A stretch of 64,000 bases of DNA from Nitrospira sp. Lineage in GTDB: Bacteria > Nitrospirota > Nitrospiria > Nitrospirales > Nitrospiraceae. The notes under the pieces are model-generated. The model saw nothing but the letters and a program-made list of their open reading frames with translations, did no database searches and was not told where the DNA came from. Location: positions 1-64,000 of the forward strand of contig SPAW01000004.1 in the NCBI GenBank assembly GCA_005239465.1. Reading direction: 5' to 3'. Below are positions 1-7,799 of this stretch, piece after piece (within the stretch, counting starts at the first letter, position 1; every line of letters starts with the position of its first letter). The position numbers were made by a program, and so were the translations under genes.

Positions 1-69
1 ACAGCGATCGAGCTTGACGTCGCCTGCGAGACGGACGGCACGCAAGCGCACTGCTGCATAGCCGGACAT
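1..69 (-). CDS. possible 5' end of an uncharacterised ORF, runs off the window
   Basis: On the minus strand an ATG at 67-69 opens a frame with no stop to the window edge. It gives 23 residues beginning MSGYAAVRLRAVRLAGDVKL. There is no clear Shine-Dalgarno sequence before it and too little protein to recognise. It sits just downstream of the first tail repeat. It may be chance. Confidence 0.2.
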   Translation of the reverse strand, partial: MSGYAAVRLRAVRLAGDVKLDRC

Positions 70-84
70 TGTTCATTGGCTATC

Positions 85-210
85 TCTGACGAAAGTGCTG
101 CCTCGCCAGCGTCTCGACTGAAGAGAAATGTCGGTCAGGGAGGTTTTTGAATCTCCGTTTGCATTCGAGGAGGGCTTCGTCGGCAGTGGCGAAGGGCTCG
201 ACCTCTCGAG
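85..210 (-). repeat. tail repeat copy 1 (3' end of the sigma54-activator gene)
   Basis: On the minus strand this stretch reads, in an uninterrupted frame, EPFATADEALLECKRRFKNL followed by PDRHFSSVETLARQHFRQR and a stop. That closely matches the C-terminal tail of the CHASE2/sigma54 protein encoded at 2366-5035. No start codon or upstream part of the gene is present, so it looks like a copied gene end rather than a gene. The same orientation and spacing pattern recurs at 1396-1520 and 2417-2540, and the stretches between copies hold toxin-antitoxin-like genes. Confidence 0.75.
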
Positions 211-231
211 TAAATCGCCAGTCAGCCTTCC

Positions 232-591
232 CTATGCAGCCGTACCCACGAGGCTTTCCAGGGGAATATTGAGTTTGCGGTGGAGACGTCGGATAATTTC
301 CAGGGATAAGCCCCGCTTCTTGGTCAGAATTTCAGAAACCCGCCCCCGCCCACCGAGTATCGCTTCTAGGTCTTTGCGCGTCATGCCGAGTTGATCCATC
401 CGAAACTTGATCGCCTCGATTGGATCTGGCGGACAAATAGCGTGATGTTTCGCTTCATAGGCTTCAACGAGGGTAGTTAACACGTCCAGTTCGTCCCCAT
501 TTTTGGTGCCTGGCTTCGCATCCATGAGTTGCTCGATGCGATGCAGGGTGCGCTCATAGTCTCGCTTTGTTTTAATGGGGGCAATCGTCAT
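232..591 (-). CDS. HigA-family antitoxin / HTH regulator, apparently orphan
   Basis: The 119-residue protein has the HigA layout. An N-terminal helical part (about residues 8-50, including ERTLHRIEQLMD) is followed by a Cro/CI-type helix-turn-helix (about 65-115, with FRMDQLGMTRKDLEAILGG and GRVSEILTKKRGLSLEIIRR). HigA proteins normally bind a HigB mRNA interferase and repress their own operon. No HigB-like gene is present: the next gene upstream on the same strand is an unrelated Phd-type antitoxin. It is therefore probably an orphan antitoxin, perhaps the survivor of a decayed pair or the downstream regulator of the neighbouring module. Family assignment is firm; role is inferred. Confidence 0.8.
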   Translation of the reverse strand: MTIAPIKTKRDYERTLHRIEQLMDAKPGTKNGDELDVLTTLVEAYEAKHHAICPPDPIEAIKFRMDQLGMTRKDLEAILGGRGRVSEILTKKRGLSLEIIRRLHRKLNIPLESLVGTAA

Positions 592-702
592 GGCGCCTTA
601 GGTTCCTCGGATCATTGTGACATCGGTGGAGTCGCAGACATTACAGGTCCCAACGATTTGGTGAAAAGTAGCAAGGGTTCCAAGGACCGTTTCCGCTGAT
701 AT

Positions 703-1002
703 TTAACGGCGGGGTTTTCGGTTTCGACGTGAGGAGGAGCCGGCGGCGGTCCGTCCAAGTTTCCTCTCTATGTCCTCTAGCGACATCGTTCGTCCTGTGC
801 GAATCTCTTTCCGAGCGTTCTCGATAATTTTCATGAACTCCGAATTGGTGCTCAGTGTAAGGGATTCCCGATCGACTTTCCTGAGCGCTACTAGGGCGGC
901 GACCGGCCGTTTCTTCTCGGTAAACACCAGCATCTCTTCCTCAGCTGTTTCAGCGGCCGCCACAAACGACTCAAGGGCTTTGGGTAGTTTGATGGCTTTC
1001 AT
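703..1002 (-). CDS. Phd/YefM-type antitoxin
   Basis: The 99-residue protein starts MKAIKLPKALESF and carries the Phd/YefM pattern: a short N-terminal dimer/DNA-binding part followed by a C-terminal helix (about residues 50-85, SEFMKIIENARKEIRTG and SLEDIERKLG) that would wrap the toxin. A basic tail (SSRRNRKPRR) is unusual for the family. Its ATG overlaps the original stop of the upstream RelE-like toxin frame by ATGA (999-1002), so the two were translationally coupled, toxin first. The antitoxin frame is intact while the toxin is frameshifted. Confidence 0.75.
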   Translation of the reverse strand: MKAIKLPKALESFVAAAETAEEEMLVFTEKKRPVAALVALRKVDRESLTLSTNSEFMKIIENARKEIRTGRTMSLEDIERKLGRTAAGSSSRRNRKPRR

Positions 1003-1297
1003 AATTGGATTTCCTTACCGGCTAGAAACAGCCGGTTGCCTTTCTTCAGACCGATGGCGAGGACGTTCACGAGATTGTGGTCCTCCGCATCGCCTTCATA
1101 GAAGACTCGCAGCGTGCCACGCGTAATTCCCAAGGAGCCAAGGGATTGGGCCAGAGTTGCTTTCGGTTTCGTGATTCCTGAAAGGGTTTGTACCGCAATT
1201 GTTCTCGTATGGCATCCAGGACATTCGCTCTATGCCGAGCGGTTAGTTGCTCCAACTGTTCATCCGCTGACCCCGCAAACCTGATTCTGAATATCAC
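999..1297 (-). pseudogene. RelE/ParE-family toxin, frameshifted
   Basis: From 1297 the minus strand encodes a RelE-like start (MIFRIRFAGSADEQLEQL) through the motif NPLAPWELRV. Near 1117 the frame is lost and would end in 20 unrelated residues at 1067. Dropping to the neighbouring frame restores the rest of the fold (TLRVFYEGDAEDHNLVNVLA, then IGLKKGNRLFLAGKEIQL) and a TGA overlapping the antitoxin ATG. A single lost base, probably a G in GTGGGCACG, explains this. RelE toxins cleave mRNA at the ribosome; the lost part carries conserved core strands, so this copy should be inactive unless the base is a sequencing error. Confidence 0.8.
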
Positions 1298-1395
1298 CGG
1301 CTGTAGTCTAACATGTTTTGGTTCATCTCAACAGTTACGCTTGTTGGGGGAGACAATGTCAGGATCTTTTCCCAAGCTGAGAGATATTTGCCTGT

Positions 1396-1520
1396 CCTGA
1401 CGAAAGTACTGCCGCACTAGCGTCTCAACCGATGAGAAGTGGCGATCCGGCAGGTTCTTGAAGCGCCGTTTGCAGTCGAGGATGGCTTCGTCGGCGGTGG
1501 CGAAGGGTTCGATCACGGAC
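1396..1520 (-). repeat. tail repeat copy 2
   Basis: Second direct copy of the sigma54-activator gene end. On the minus strand it reads IEPFATADEAILDCKRRFKN then LPDRHFSSVETLVRQYFRQ, which I count as about 34 of 39 residues identical to the genuine gene tail at 2417-2540. An open frame of 64 codons (1328-1522) with an ATG at its head exists, but its last 24 codons are unlike the parent and I see no ribosome-binding site, so I treat it as a gene fragment. Confidence 0.8.
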
Positions 1521-1585
1521 ATGGACCGAAGAGAATGGCCCCATCCCTCTTCAATTCTCCGCCAATTTTCAGCGCTCTCTCGGTG

Positions 1586-1612
1586 TTGACAAGTGTTACC
1601 TTGTCAGGTAAC
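1586..1612 (+). promoter_or_regulatory. -35 element and perfect palindromic operator of the DUF4160/HTH pair
   Basis: TTGACA (1586-1591) is followed by the perfect inverted repeat GTTACCT-tgtc-AGGTAAC (1595-1612). The palindrome ends eight bases before the ATG at 1621. It covers the region between -35 and start codon and includes the only AGG that could serve as a ribosome-binding site. This is the layout expected for autorepression by the downstream HTH protein. Confidence 0.6.
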
Positions 1613-1620
1613 GTCTCGTC

Positions 1621-1815
1621 ATGGGTAAAGTTCGCCGGGGTGGCTATATCTTCGTCACCTGGAAAGGCGATCACTCTCCCCGGCATGTGCATGTGTATCG
1701 CGACGGGGCGCTCATGGTGAAATGGGACTTGGATAACAGGAAGCCGATGATGGGGAAGGCCACGCGACGAGTTCGCTTGTTACTTGAGCAACTGGAATCT
1801 GAGGGGGTGCTATGA
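1621..1815 (+). CDS. DUF4160 family protein (toxin-antitoxin-like partner)
   Basis: The 64-residue protein shows the DUF4160 hallmark: an early tryptophan/aspartate-rich strand pair followed by HVHVYRDGALMVKWDLDN. Small DUF4160 proteins usually occur next to a DUF2442 or HTH protein in toxin-antitoxin-like pairs. Here the stop overlaps the next gene's ATG (1812-1815), so they form a two-gene operon under the palindrome at 1595-1612. The biochemical activity of DUF4160 is not established, and which partner would be toxic cannot be told from sequence. Confidence 0.75.
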   Translation: MGKVRRGGYIFVTWKGDHSPRHVHVYRDGALMVKWDLDNRKPMMGKATRRVRLLLEQLESEGVL

Positions 1816-2294
1816 AGATTCAGTCAGTCACCCACAACAATCGCAAGAGGGCGTTTCAGGTAAAGACATCGAAGAAGCTGTTCCAGCTTCCGTATTCCAA
1901 GGTCGATCCTCAACCCGACGCCGCTGATCCAATCGTTCGGGTCTTTGTCGATAAAGAACTGGGTCGTGAAGGGTTCACGTATGTGCTGAAATCCGGTAAG
2001 GAGGGAACGGTCCACGGGGAGCAAGTGCTGGAATACAACCATGACCCACATTACACGAGGGACGCACTGCTCTATAAGCTGACAATCGAGGTGCAGAAAC
2101 GAGTCGAGGCAAGTGCCTTGTCGAAGCGCGAGATCATCCGGCGATTGGGAACCTCCGCCACCCAGTTCTATCGTCTGCTCGATCAGACGAACTACCGCAA
2201 GTCGATCGATCAACTCTTGTCTTTACTGCATGTCCTGGATTGTGATGTCGATCTCCTGGTGAAAACGAAGTCTGCTTCGGGCAGAGCCGCCTAA
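1812..2294 (+). CDS. HTH regulator with DUF2442-like N-terminal half
   Basis: The 160-residue protein has an N-terminal beta-rich part (about 1-75, with FQLPYSKVDPQPDAADPIVR) that resembles the DUF2442 proteins that accompany DUF4160. The C-terminal half (about 90-155) carries a helix-turn-helix with KREIIRRLGTSATQFYRLLD. It overlaps the DUF4160 gene by four bases. The likely role is antitoxin/autorepressor acting on the palindrome upstream; this is inferred from architecture and context. Confidence 0.65.
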   Translation: MKIQSVTHNNRKRAFQVKTSKKLFQLPYSKVDPQPDAADPIVRVFVDKELGREGFTYVLKSGKEGTVHGEQVLEYNHDPHYTRDALLYKLTIEVQKRVEASALSKREIIRRLGTSATQFYRLLDQTNYRKSIDQLLSLLHVLDCDVDLLVKTKSASGRAA

Positions 2295-2365
2295 CTTGGA
2301 CGGTGTATTGATCCGTTTCCCTCTTCCCCTGACAAGCCTCGATTTCTGGTGAAACAGAATGCCCT

Positions 2366-5035
2366 CTATCGAGGAGGCAGAACCTCTTTTGTCCGACCAA
2401 ATGAATCTAGCGGGTTGTGGCGAAAGTATTGCCGAACGAGTGATTCAACTGAGGCGAAGTGCCGATCCGGCAGGTTCTTGAAGCGTCGTTTGCAGTCGAG
2501 CAGGGCATCGTCGGCGGTGGCGAAGGGCTCGATCACGGAGAGGAGATGGCTGTGATAGTCCATCAGCTTCAGTTCAACGGTGCGGAGGTGGCTCGGATCG
2601 CTGGCAATGGCCAGCGCGGCTTTGGACTGGTCGCCGTTGGCCTCGACGAGTGCTTGAAAACAGAGGCCCTTGAGCCGTTGGGTGACGGTGCTGCGGTCCC
2701 AGCCTAACGTCTTCGCCGTCGCCTGCATGTCGAATCCGTGCTGCCTCAGGCAATTCAACACTGCGGCATCGCTGGCCGGGTCCGGCAGAATTTGATTCTG
2801 CTTGGCACCACCGCGGGACAGTGTGCTGTCCCCGCTGAGTCGCAAGGATTTTTTCGTCAACAATGGCCCATCGCTGAGTGCGATGGCCTGTTCAAGGCAA
2901 TGCCGGATCTCCCGCACGTTCCCCTTCCACTCGTGCTCGACCAGGGCGCGAAGCGCCTCGTTTGAGAGCTTCGGGACCGGCTTGCCCATCTGCGTGGCAA
3001 TCTCACTCAAGAAAATATCTGCGAGGATCGGCACGTCGCTGGTGCGTTCGCGCAGCGGCGGCAGCCGGAACACCAGACCTGTCAGCCTGAAATAGAGATC
3101 CTCACGGAACCAGCCTTCGGATACGCCGCGCTGCAAATCTCGATTGGTTGCGGCCACGATACGCACATCCACGGTCGTCGGGATTGTCGCGCCGACGCGA
3201 TAGAACGACCTTTCTTGAAGTACCCGCAGCAGCTTGCTCTGGTGATCTAACCGGAGATCGCCGATTTCATCCAGGAAGATCGTGCCATGATTCGCCAGCT
3301 CGAAATCCCCTCGCCGGTCTGCCGTGGCACCGGTGAAGCTGCCTTTGGTATGGCCGAAGAGTTCGCTTTCGAAGAGCTCCGGCGAGATGGCTGCCATGTT
3401 GACGGCGATAAACGTCTTGCTCGTCCGTGGACTGAGCCGGTGGACGGCGCGGGCGAACAACTCTTTCCCGGTTCCCGGTTCTCCCAGCAGGAGGACCGTC
3501 AATGGCGCCTTGGCGCCTTTCTTCAGGTCGCGATAGAGGCGTAAGAGCCCTGCGTCCTGGGTGATGATACCAAGCTGCCGGCATTCGTCGCGGAGACGAT
3601 CGAGTTCCACGTCGTCCATCGCTGTGGGTTCACTTGTGGCGGCGCGCAGACTGTGCATTTGCTGTTCGAGTCCTTCCAATTTCCTGCGCGCTTCTTCTTC
3701 CTGCGCCTGGGCTTCGGCCAGCTCAGCCCGGAGTGCGTCGGCGGTCCTCGACAAAATTTCTTGCTGGCCGGTGGATTGCGCGATGGCGGCCCGCGCGACG
3801 GCGAGATCTTCCTGCAACGTCTCCGCGCGGGTCTCCCGCAGGACCAGTGCTTCCCGGACGGCGGCCGCTTCCTGCTGTAGCCGGAGCATGTCTTGCTCCA
3901 ATAACATGAGCCGCTGGTGCGCGGTGAGGTGGCTCCAAACGGTCTTGCCGACGAGCACCAGCGCGGCGGCTGTCAGAGGCAAGGCGAGGGGAAGCACCAA
4001 GTGAGCCGCCACAAGGGCGAGAAGAATGAGTGCTCCATAGATGACAATGGCCGTCCCGACAAGGAACAGACTGATCGTGCCGCGAAATTGAAGCATGAGC
4101 CAGGCGACCAGCCCGGCTATGAGCAGCGTCATCAACAAGCGGCTGGTTGTGCCGACTTGCCAGAGCCGGTTGTCGGTCAGCAGCATGTTCAGGACATGGA
4201 GATGGACCACCGGGCTGGTGACTGTCTGTCCTGTGGGCAAGAGCCAGCTTCCCCCCGCGATCTGGTTTGGAAGAAACACGACGCCCTTGCCCTTGAACCA
4301 CTCGGTGAGCCGGTCGCCCTCATGATGCTCGATGGCCTTCCACACGGCAGAAATAGGAACCGTCGGGAAGGCATTGATCGTTCCATTGCCGACATAGTTG
4401 ACCAAGAGCGAGCCTCTTCCTTCTTGAATGAGAGACGGCTTTGCCGTTGAGGTCTGTGTCTGAAACGCGTCGTAGAGTGCAATCCCGAAGGCCGGCACGG
4501 ACTGCGCGTCATCGGTTGCCGTGACTAGAACCGTTCGTGCGACATGATCGGAATGGGGAGTGACCAGAAGATGGCCCACAATCGATGCCTCCGAAGCCAG
4601 CGTTGTCTCGGGACTCTCCACCACGACGATGGGGCCGGCAGTGCTCATGGCCTCCAGCAGCAGGGCGTCGCTCGTTGCCCCGCCGCGCTGCGCCGGGCTG
4701 GCATGATCGAGGCGATAATCCAGGCCGATCGCCAGGGCTCCGGCTTCATGCGCGCCGGTCAGCAGGCGCGCGAGAATGGCCCGGTCCCATGGTCCGGCGC
4801 CGAACTCTTCTTCGCTGGCCGTATCCCGCGTTACGATGAGCAGGGACGGACTCACGGGGACGGATGCACGATAGGTTAACCAGATATCGTAGGCGGTCCA
4901 GTCCAGGGCTGTGAATGTGGCTGGGGCTGCGGCCCACAGACCGAACGCCAGGACGGTTGCAAGTAACCCCATGGCGCTGGCTTGGAGCCAGGAGGAGCTA
5001 AGAAACTGTCGCCACAGGCGTGAGGCGTCGAGCAT
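2366..5035 (-). CDS. membrane CHASE2-sensor sigma54-dependent activator with Fis-type HTH
   Basis: The 889-residue protein has a transmembrane helix at about 17-37, an extracytoplasmic CHASE2 domain (about 40-290) and a transmembrane bundle (about 298-368). A long coiled coil follows (about 370-465), then a sigma54-activator AAA+ domain (about 478-710) and a Fis-like HTH (about 755-795). In the AAA+ domain I see Walker A GEPGTGKE (518-525), the loop as GSFTGA rather than GAFTGA (565-570) and Walker B TIFLDEIGD. It should sense an external or membrane signal directly and drive sigma54 transcription, without a separate kinase. An extra ~85-residue tail after the HTH carries the segment repeated at 85-210 and 1396-1520. 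Target genes are unknown. Confidence 0.85.
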   Translation of the reverse strand: MLDASRLWRQFLSSSWLQASAMGLLATVLAFGLWAAAPATFTALDWTAYDIWLTYRASVPVSPSLLIVTRDTASEEEFGAGPWDRAILARLLTGAHEAGALAIGLDYRLDHASPAQRGGATSDALLLEAMSTAGPIVVVESPETTLASEASIVGHLLVTPHSDHVARTVLVTATDDAQSVPAFGIALYDAFQTQTSTAKPSLIQEGRGSLLVNYVGNGTINAFPTVPISAVWKAIEHHEGDRLTEWFKGKGVVFLPNQIAGGSWLLPTGQTVTSPVVHLHVLNMLLTDNRLWQVGTTSRLLMTLLIAGLVAWLMLQFRGTISLFLVGTAIVIYGALILLALVAAHLVLPLALPLTAAALVLVGKTVWSHLTAHQRLMLLEQDMLRLQQEAAAVREALVLRETRAETLQEDLAVARAAIAQSTGQQEILSRTADALRAELAEAQAQEEEARRKLEGLEQQMHSLRAATSEPTAMDDVELDRLRDECRQLGIITQDAGLLRLYRDLKKGAKAPLTVLLLGEPGTGKELFARAVHRLSPRTSKTFIAVNMAAISPELFESELFGHTKGSFTGATADRRGDFELANHGTIFLDEIGDLRLDHQSKLLRVLQERSFYRVGATIPTTVDVRIVAATNRDLQRGVSEGWFREDLYFRLTGLVFRLPPLRERTSDVPILADIFLSEIATQMGKPVPKLSNEALRALVEHEWKGNVREIRHCLEQAIALSDGPLLTKKSLRLSGDSTLSRGGAKQNQILPDPASDAAVLNCLRQHGFDMQATAKTLGWDRSTVTQRLKGLCFQALVEANGDQSKAALAIASDPSHLRTVELKLMDYHSHLLSVIEPFATADDALLDCKRRFKNLPDRHFASVESLVRQYFRHNPLDSFGRTKEVLPPR
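2417..2540 (-). repeat. tail repeat copy 3 (parent copy, inside the sigma54-activator gene)
   Basis: This is the authentic 3' end of the gene at 2366-5035 (IEPFATADDALLDCKRRFKN then LPDRHFASVESLVRQYFRH). It is the presumed source of copies 1 and 2, which lie 1.0 and 2.3 kb further downstream in the same orientation. Confidence 0.8.
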
Positions 5036-5238
5036 GACTATTCCTTAGCCCGCATTATTCATGAACACTTCTGTTGCAATCGCCGATCCGCTGCGCTTGT
5101 GCGTGAAGCGTCGTTCGTGAAGCGTCCCTCGACTCAGCTCGGGACGGTGAGCATGTCGAACCGTGAAGTGCAGGACGGAAAGAGTGTATCTGTATCGTCG
5201 CATGCGAGATACGATATACGCTTCACGAGGAACGCGGG
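5036..5238. other. intergenic region with short repeats
   Basis: No gene seen. It contains a tandem-like GTGAAGCGTC repeat (around 5103-5125) and a near-palindrome centred on TCGCATGCGA (around 5200). It could act as a transcription boundary or leader for the sigma54-activator gene. Confidence 0.4.
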
Positions 5239-6498
5239 CTAGCGCCCTGCAATCTCGTCTAGGACCGCTTTCATCTCCAGCTTGGACAGCCCCTTCAGCG
5301 TCGCCTTGGCTTTCTGCAAATCCGGCGTAACCCCGAGGCCTTTGCCATAGATGCGTGCCAGCGCTTTCTTGGCCGGGATGAAGCCATCGGCAGCCGTGGT
5401 TTCAAAACAGTTCAGGATGCGCTTATCGAATTGAACGAGGCGGATATCGAGGCCGTTTTCATACAAGCGCGCCAATCCGTCTTGCGCGGTCTCGCTCAGC
5501 GCAAAGGCTTCGTCAAACAGAGCAGTGACTCCATTGGTGGCTTGTGTGTCTTTGAGCAGGGCGAGGCCTAACGATTCATTCGGATCGTTCCTGACGGTAT
5601 CCGGGTAGTCGGCCCAAAGATTGTCGCGATATTGTCTGAAGGCCTCGAGCGCGTCTTTTCGACGGCGTTCAGACTGGTCGGGCGAGAGTGCCTGGCGGCG
5701 AAGTTGTGAGAGGGATTCCGCCGCGCGCTGATGGCCGAACTCGACGGCTTTGGTCCACCAGCGGATCGCCAGGGCCAGGTTCTTTTCGATGCCTTGTCCG
5801 TTGCGATAAGCGTTACCCATGAAGAACTGCGCCTGCGGGACCCCACCGATCGCCGCTTCTTCCATGAATTGCGTCGATTCCTGATTCCGATTCGTCAGCT
5901 TCAAAACCAGTGCGAGCCGATAGCAAGCGTCGGGAAAGTTCGGTTGCAGCTCCAAGGCTCGGCGATAGGATTGGATCGCGGCTGTCAGATTGCCCAGCGA
6001 GTACTGGACGCTGCCAAGACTGTAATGTGCGTGCGTCAATTCAGGATCGAGCAGGATGGCTTCCATCAACGCGGTGGCCGCCGCCCGCCCATCTTGTTTG
6101 GCCATCAGCGTGACGCCAAGTTGCAAATGGGCTTTGGCATTGTTGGGTTCCAACTTCAGCGCCACGCGGCATTCATCGAGCGCGGCATCGAGATCACCGA
6201 CGCGGTAGAGCCCTTGTGCCAACTTCAGCCGGTCGTCCGCGCTGTCCGGCGACACACGGACGGCTCTTCGCAACTCCCCGAGCACTATCACCGCGTCCTC
6301 ACGCTCGTGCGGCAAGAGTTCGAGAAGCCGGTGTTCATCCGACTGCACTGGAGCAGGCAAGGTTTCGGGAGACGGCGGCGGGGACTCGATCACTGGGGGC
6401 GGAGCATTCTCAGTCACCTGCGCGATCGACGAATATACGGGGAGCCGTTCGATGAAGGACGCGAACAAGAGGGTCACGAGCACCAATCGGCGACGCAT
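5239..6498 (-). CDS. exported tetratricopeptide / Sel1-repeat protein
   Basis: From the ATG at 6498 the protein is about 419 residues. A TTG at 6531 would lengthen it by 11, but the promoter at 6543-6551 would then leave almost no leader. An N-terminal hydrophobic signal (LVLVTLLFASF) is followed by a proline-rich stretch, then TPR units (for example ALDECRVALKLEPNNAKAH and AIQSYRRALELQPNFPDA). Sel1-like repeats follow (AQFFMGNAYRNGQGIEKN; LARIYGKGLGVTPDLQKAKA). Such proteins are periplasmic or outer-membrane scaffolds; the partner is unknown. It is transcribed alone. Confidence 0.75.
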   Translation of the reverse strand: MRRRLVLVTLLFASFIERLPVYSSIAQVTENAPPPVIESPPPSPETLPAPVQSDEHRLLELLPHEREDAVIVLGELRRAVRVSPDSADDRLKLAQGLYRVGDLDAALDECRVALKLEPNNAKAHLQLGVTLMAKQDGRAAATALMEAILLDPELTHAHYSLGSVQYSLGNLTAAIQSYRRALELQPNFPDACYRLALVLKLTNRNQESTQFMEEAAIGGVPQAQFFMGNAYRNGQGIEKNLALAIRWWTKAVEFGHQRAAESLSQLRRQALSPDQSERRRKDALEAFRQYRDNLWADYPDTVRNDPNESLGLALLKDTQATNGVTALFDEAFALSETAQDGLARLYENGLDIRLVQFDKRILNCFETTAADGFIPAKKALARIYGKGLGVTPDLQKAKATLKGLSKLEMKAVLDEIAGR

Positions 6499-6542
6499 CG
6501 GAAACCTGTGACCCTCCCGATCTGTTGTCAATGATGTGTTTT

Positions 6543-6551
6543 ATTATAGCA
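6543..6551 (-). promoter_or_regulatory. extended -10 promoter of the TPR gene
   Basis: The minus strand reads TGCTATAAT, a TGn-extended -10. No good -35 is visible. The predicted start of transcription near 6536 supports the ATG at 6498. Confidence 0.5.
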
Positions 6552-6608
6552 CCGAATCGATGCCGGCGAGTCGGGTGGAATGCATTGTAGGGAGCGGCGA
6601 TTCGCGAT

Positions 6609-7037
6609 TCAGCAGGCGTTCTGAATGGCCTGCTGCAGGCGCTGGACTGCGCTCTGGAGATCAGATCCTGAACGGAGCATGGGTTCATGCTGCACCCGCC
6701 ACACTGGTTCGAGAGGGGCCGGGTCGTTCGCGAGGCGCGGGATGATGTGCCAGTGGATATGGGGGAGCTGGTTTCCTAGAAGTTCGTAGTTGATCTTCTT
6801 CGCTTGGAAGACTTCAGCAAGGATTTTAGCTATATGATTCACTTCCTCCATTAACTGAAATCGTTCGGTCGGTGCCAGGTGAAAGAGTTCCGTGGCATGC
6901 CGCTGAAAGATCACCACCGTCCAGCCAGGAAAGAATTGATCGTCATGGAGATAAGCTTTCGATAGTCCGAGGTCGGCAACGAAATGATCGGCACGGGGCC
7001 AGGCGCCCGAGCAGGCTTTGCACGCGGGATCGGTCAT
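6609..7037 (-). CDS. HIT-family nucleotide hydrolase/transferase
   Basis: The 142-residue protein carries the histidine triad HIHWHIIPR near residue 100 and an N-terminal CKAC pair. HIT proteins hydrolyse or transfer nucleotidyl groups from dinucleotides or AMP-conjugates. I start at the ATG at 7037 because it forms an ATGA overlap with the stop of the upstream gene; an in-frame ATG at 7058 would overlap by 25 bases. A second, shorter HIT protein is encoded at 31066-31410. The substrate cannot be predicted. Confidence 0.85.
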   Translation of the reverse strand: MTDPACKACSGAWPRADHFVADLGLSKAYLHDDQFFPGWTVVIFQRHATELFHLAPTERFQLMEEVNHIAKILAEVFQAKKINYELLGNQLPHIHWHIIPRLANDPAPLEPVWRVQHEPMLRSGSDLQSAVQRLQQAIQNAC

Positions 7038-7648
7038 GGTTGATTGGCTTTGCGCCACTCTTCTTCCGTCAGCACGCCCTTCTTGATCAATAACTGAATC
7101 AGCTTGTCGACGGCATTGCTGCTGGGCGGGGCTGGCGCTGGAGCCTCGACGCGTTTCGGCTCCGGCGCCGGGCGTTTCTGTCCCAGCACTCTAAATGAGG
7201 GCGTGAAGACCGCCACGTAGTCCTTGTTTCGAATACGAACGGAAGCGGGCAGACTATCGGTCTGTGGTCCCAAGTCAGGGACGGTTCCTATGGGGATTTG
7301 AAAGTACGGTTTGCCGTCGTCGGTTTCGCCGTCCTGCCCCAGCACGTCAAACCGTTTGAGGAAGGACTCGCCTGTCAATCCTTCTCGGTCTGCACCGGCG
7401 AGGTTGGTGATCTTGTCGAGTACAATGATGAGGGAATCGGCGACGATCAAATCGGGCGTGTGGTTTCTGACGCTCACGTCGTAGCGATATTCGCTGGTGA
7501 AGTTGTCGCGGCCCTTCAGCGTGACGATCGCGTCTACTTTCCCGGTCAACTCAGTGAGATGATCGAACGATCCGGCCAATATCGTCGTTGGTTTGGCTAC
7601 GATGAGGACGCTGAGCAGCACGAATGCAATGAAGAGCGACCGTGTCAC
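7034..7648 (-). CDS. exported protein of unknown function
   Basis: I start at the GTG at 7648, where a signal peptide begins (TRSLFIAFVLLSVLIVAK, cleavage likely near ILAG). An ATG at 7699 would add 17 hydrophilic residues before the signal and has no visible ribosome-binding site. The mature part looks beta-rich and reads like an extracellular domain (YDVSVRNHTPDLIVADSLII). A proline-rich linker follows, then a SHOCT-like C-terminal helix (IQLLIKKGVLTEEEW). It is coupled to the HIT gene by ATGA. No function recognised. Confidence 0.65.
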   Translation of the reverse strand: MTRSLFIAFVLLSVLIVAKPTTILAGSFDHLTELTGKVDAIVTLKGRDNFTSEYRYDVSVRNHTPDLIVADSLIIVLDKITNLAGADREGLTGESFLKRFDVLGQDGETDDGKPYFQIPIGTVPDLGPQTDSLPASVRIRNKDYVAVFTPSFRVLGQKRPAPEPKRVEAPAPAPPSSNAVDKLIQLLIKKGVLTEEEWRKANQP

Positions 7649-7799
7649 AGGGGCCTCGGGAATGTGTGTGGTGCTAGATGGCTCAGTCAGTTGCAGCATA
7701 GCAAAGTTCTATAGATTGAGCGAGCGCCGCGCCAGTTTGGCCGCCTTGACACCCTGTTTCACCCGACGATATTCTGCCTGCCGGGCTTGCGCGTCTCAC

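Noticed and set aside
85-1520. Integron-like attC sites or a cassette array
   Set aside because: The repeats encode a protein tail, lack the attC core and symmetry, and no integrase is visible. The gene-tail explanation fits better.
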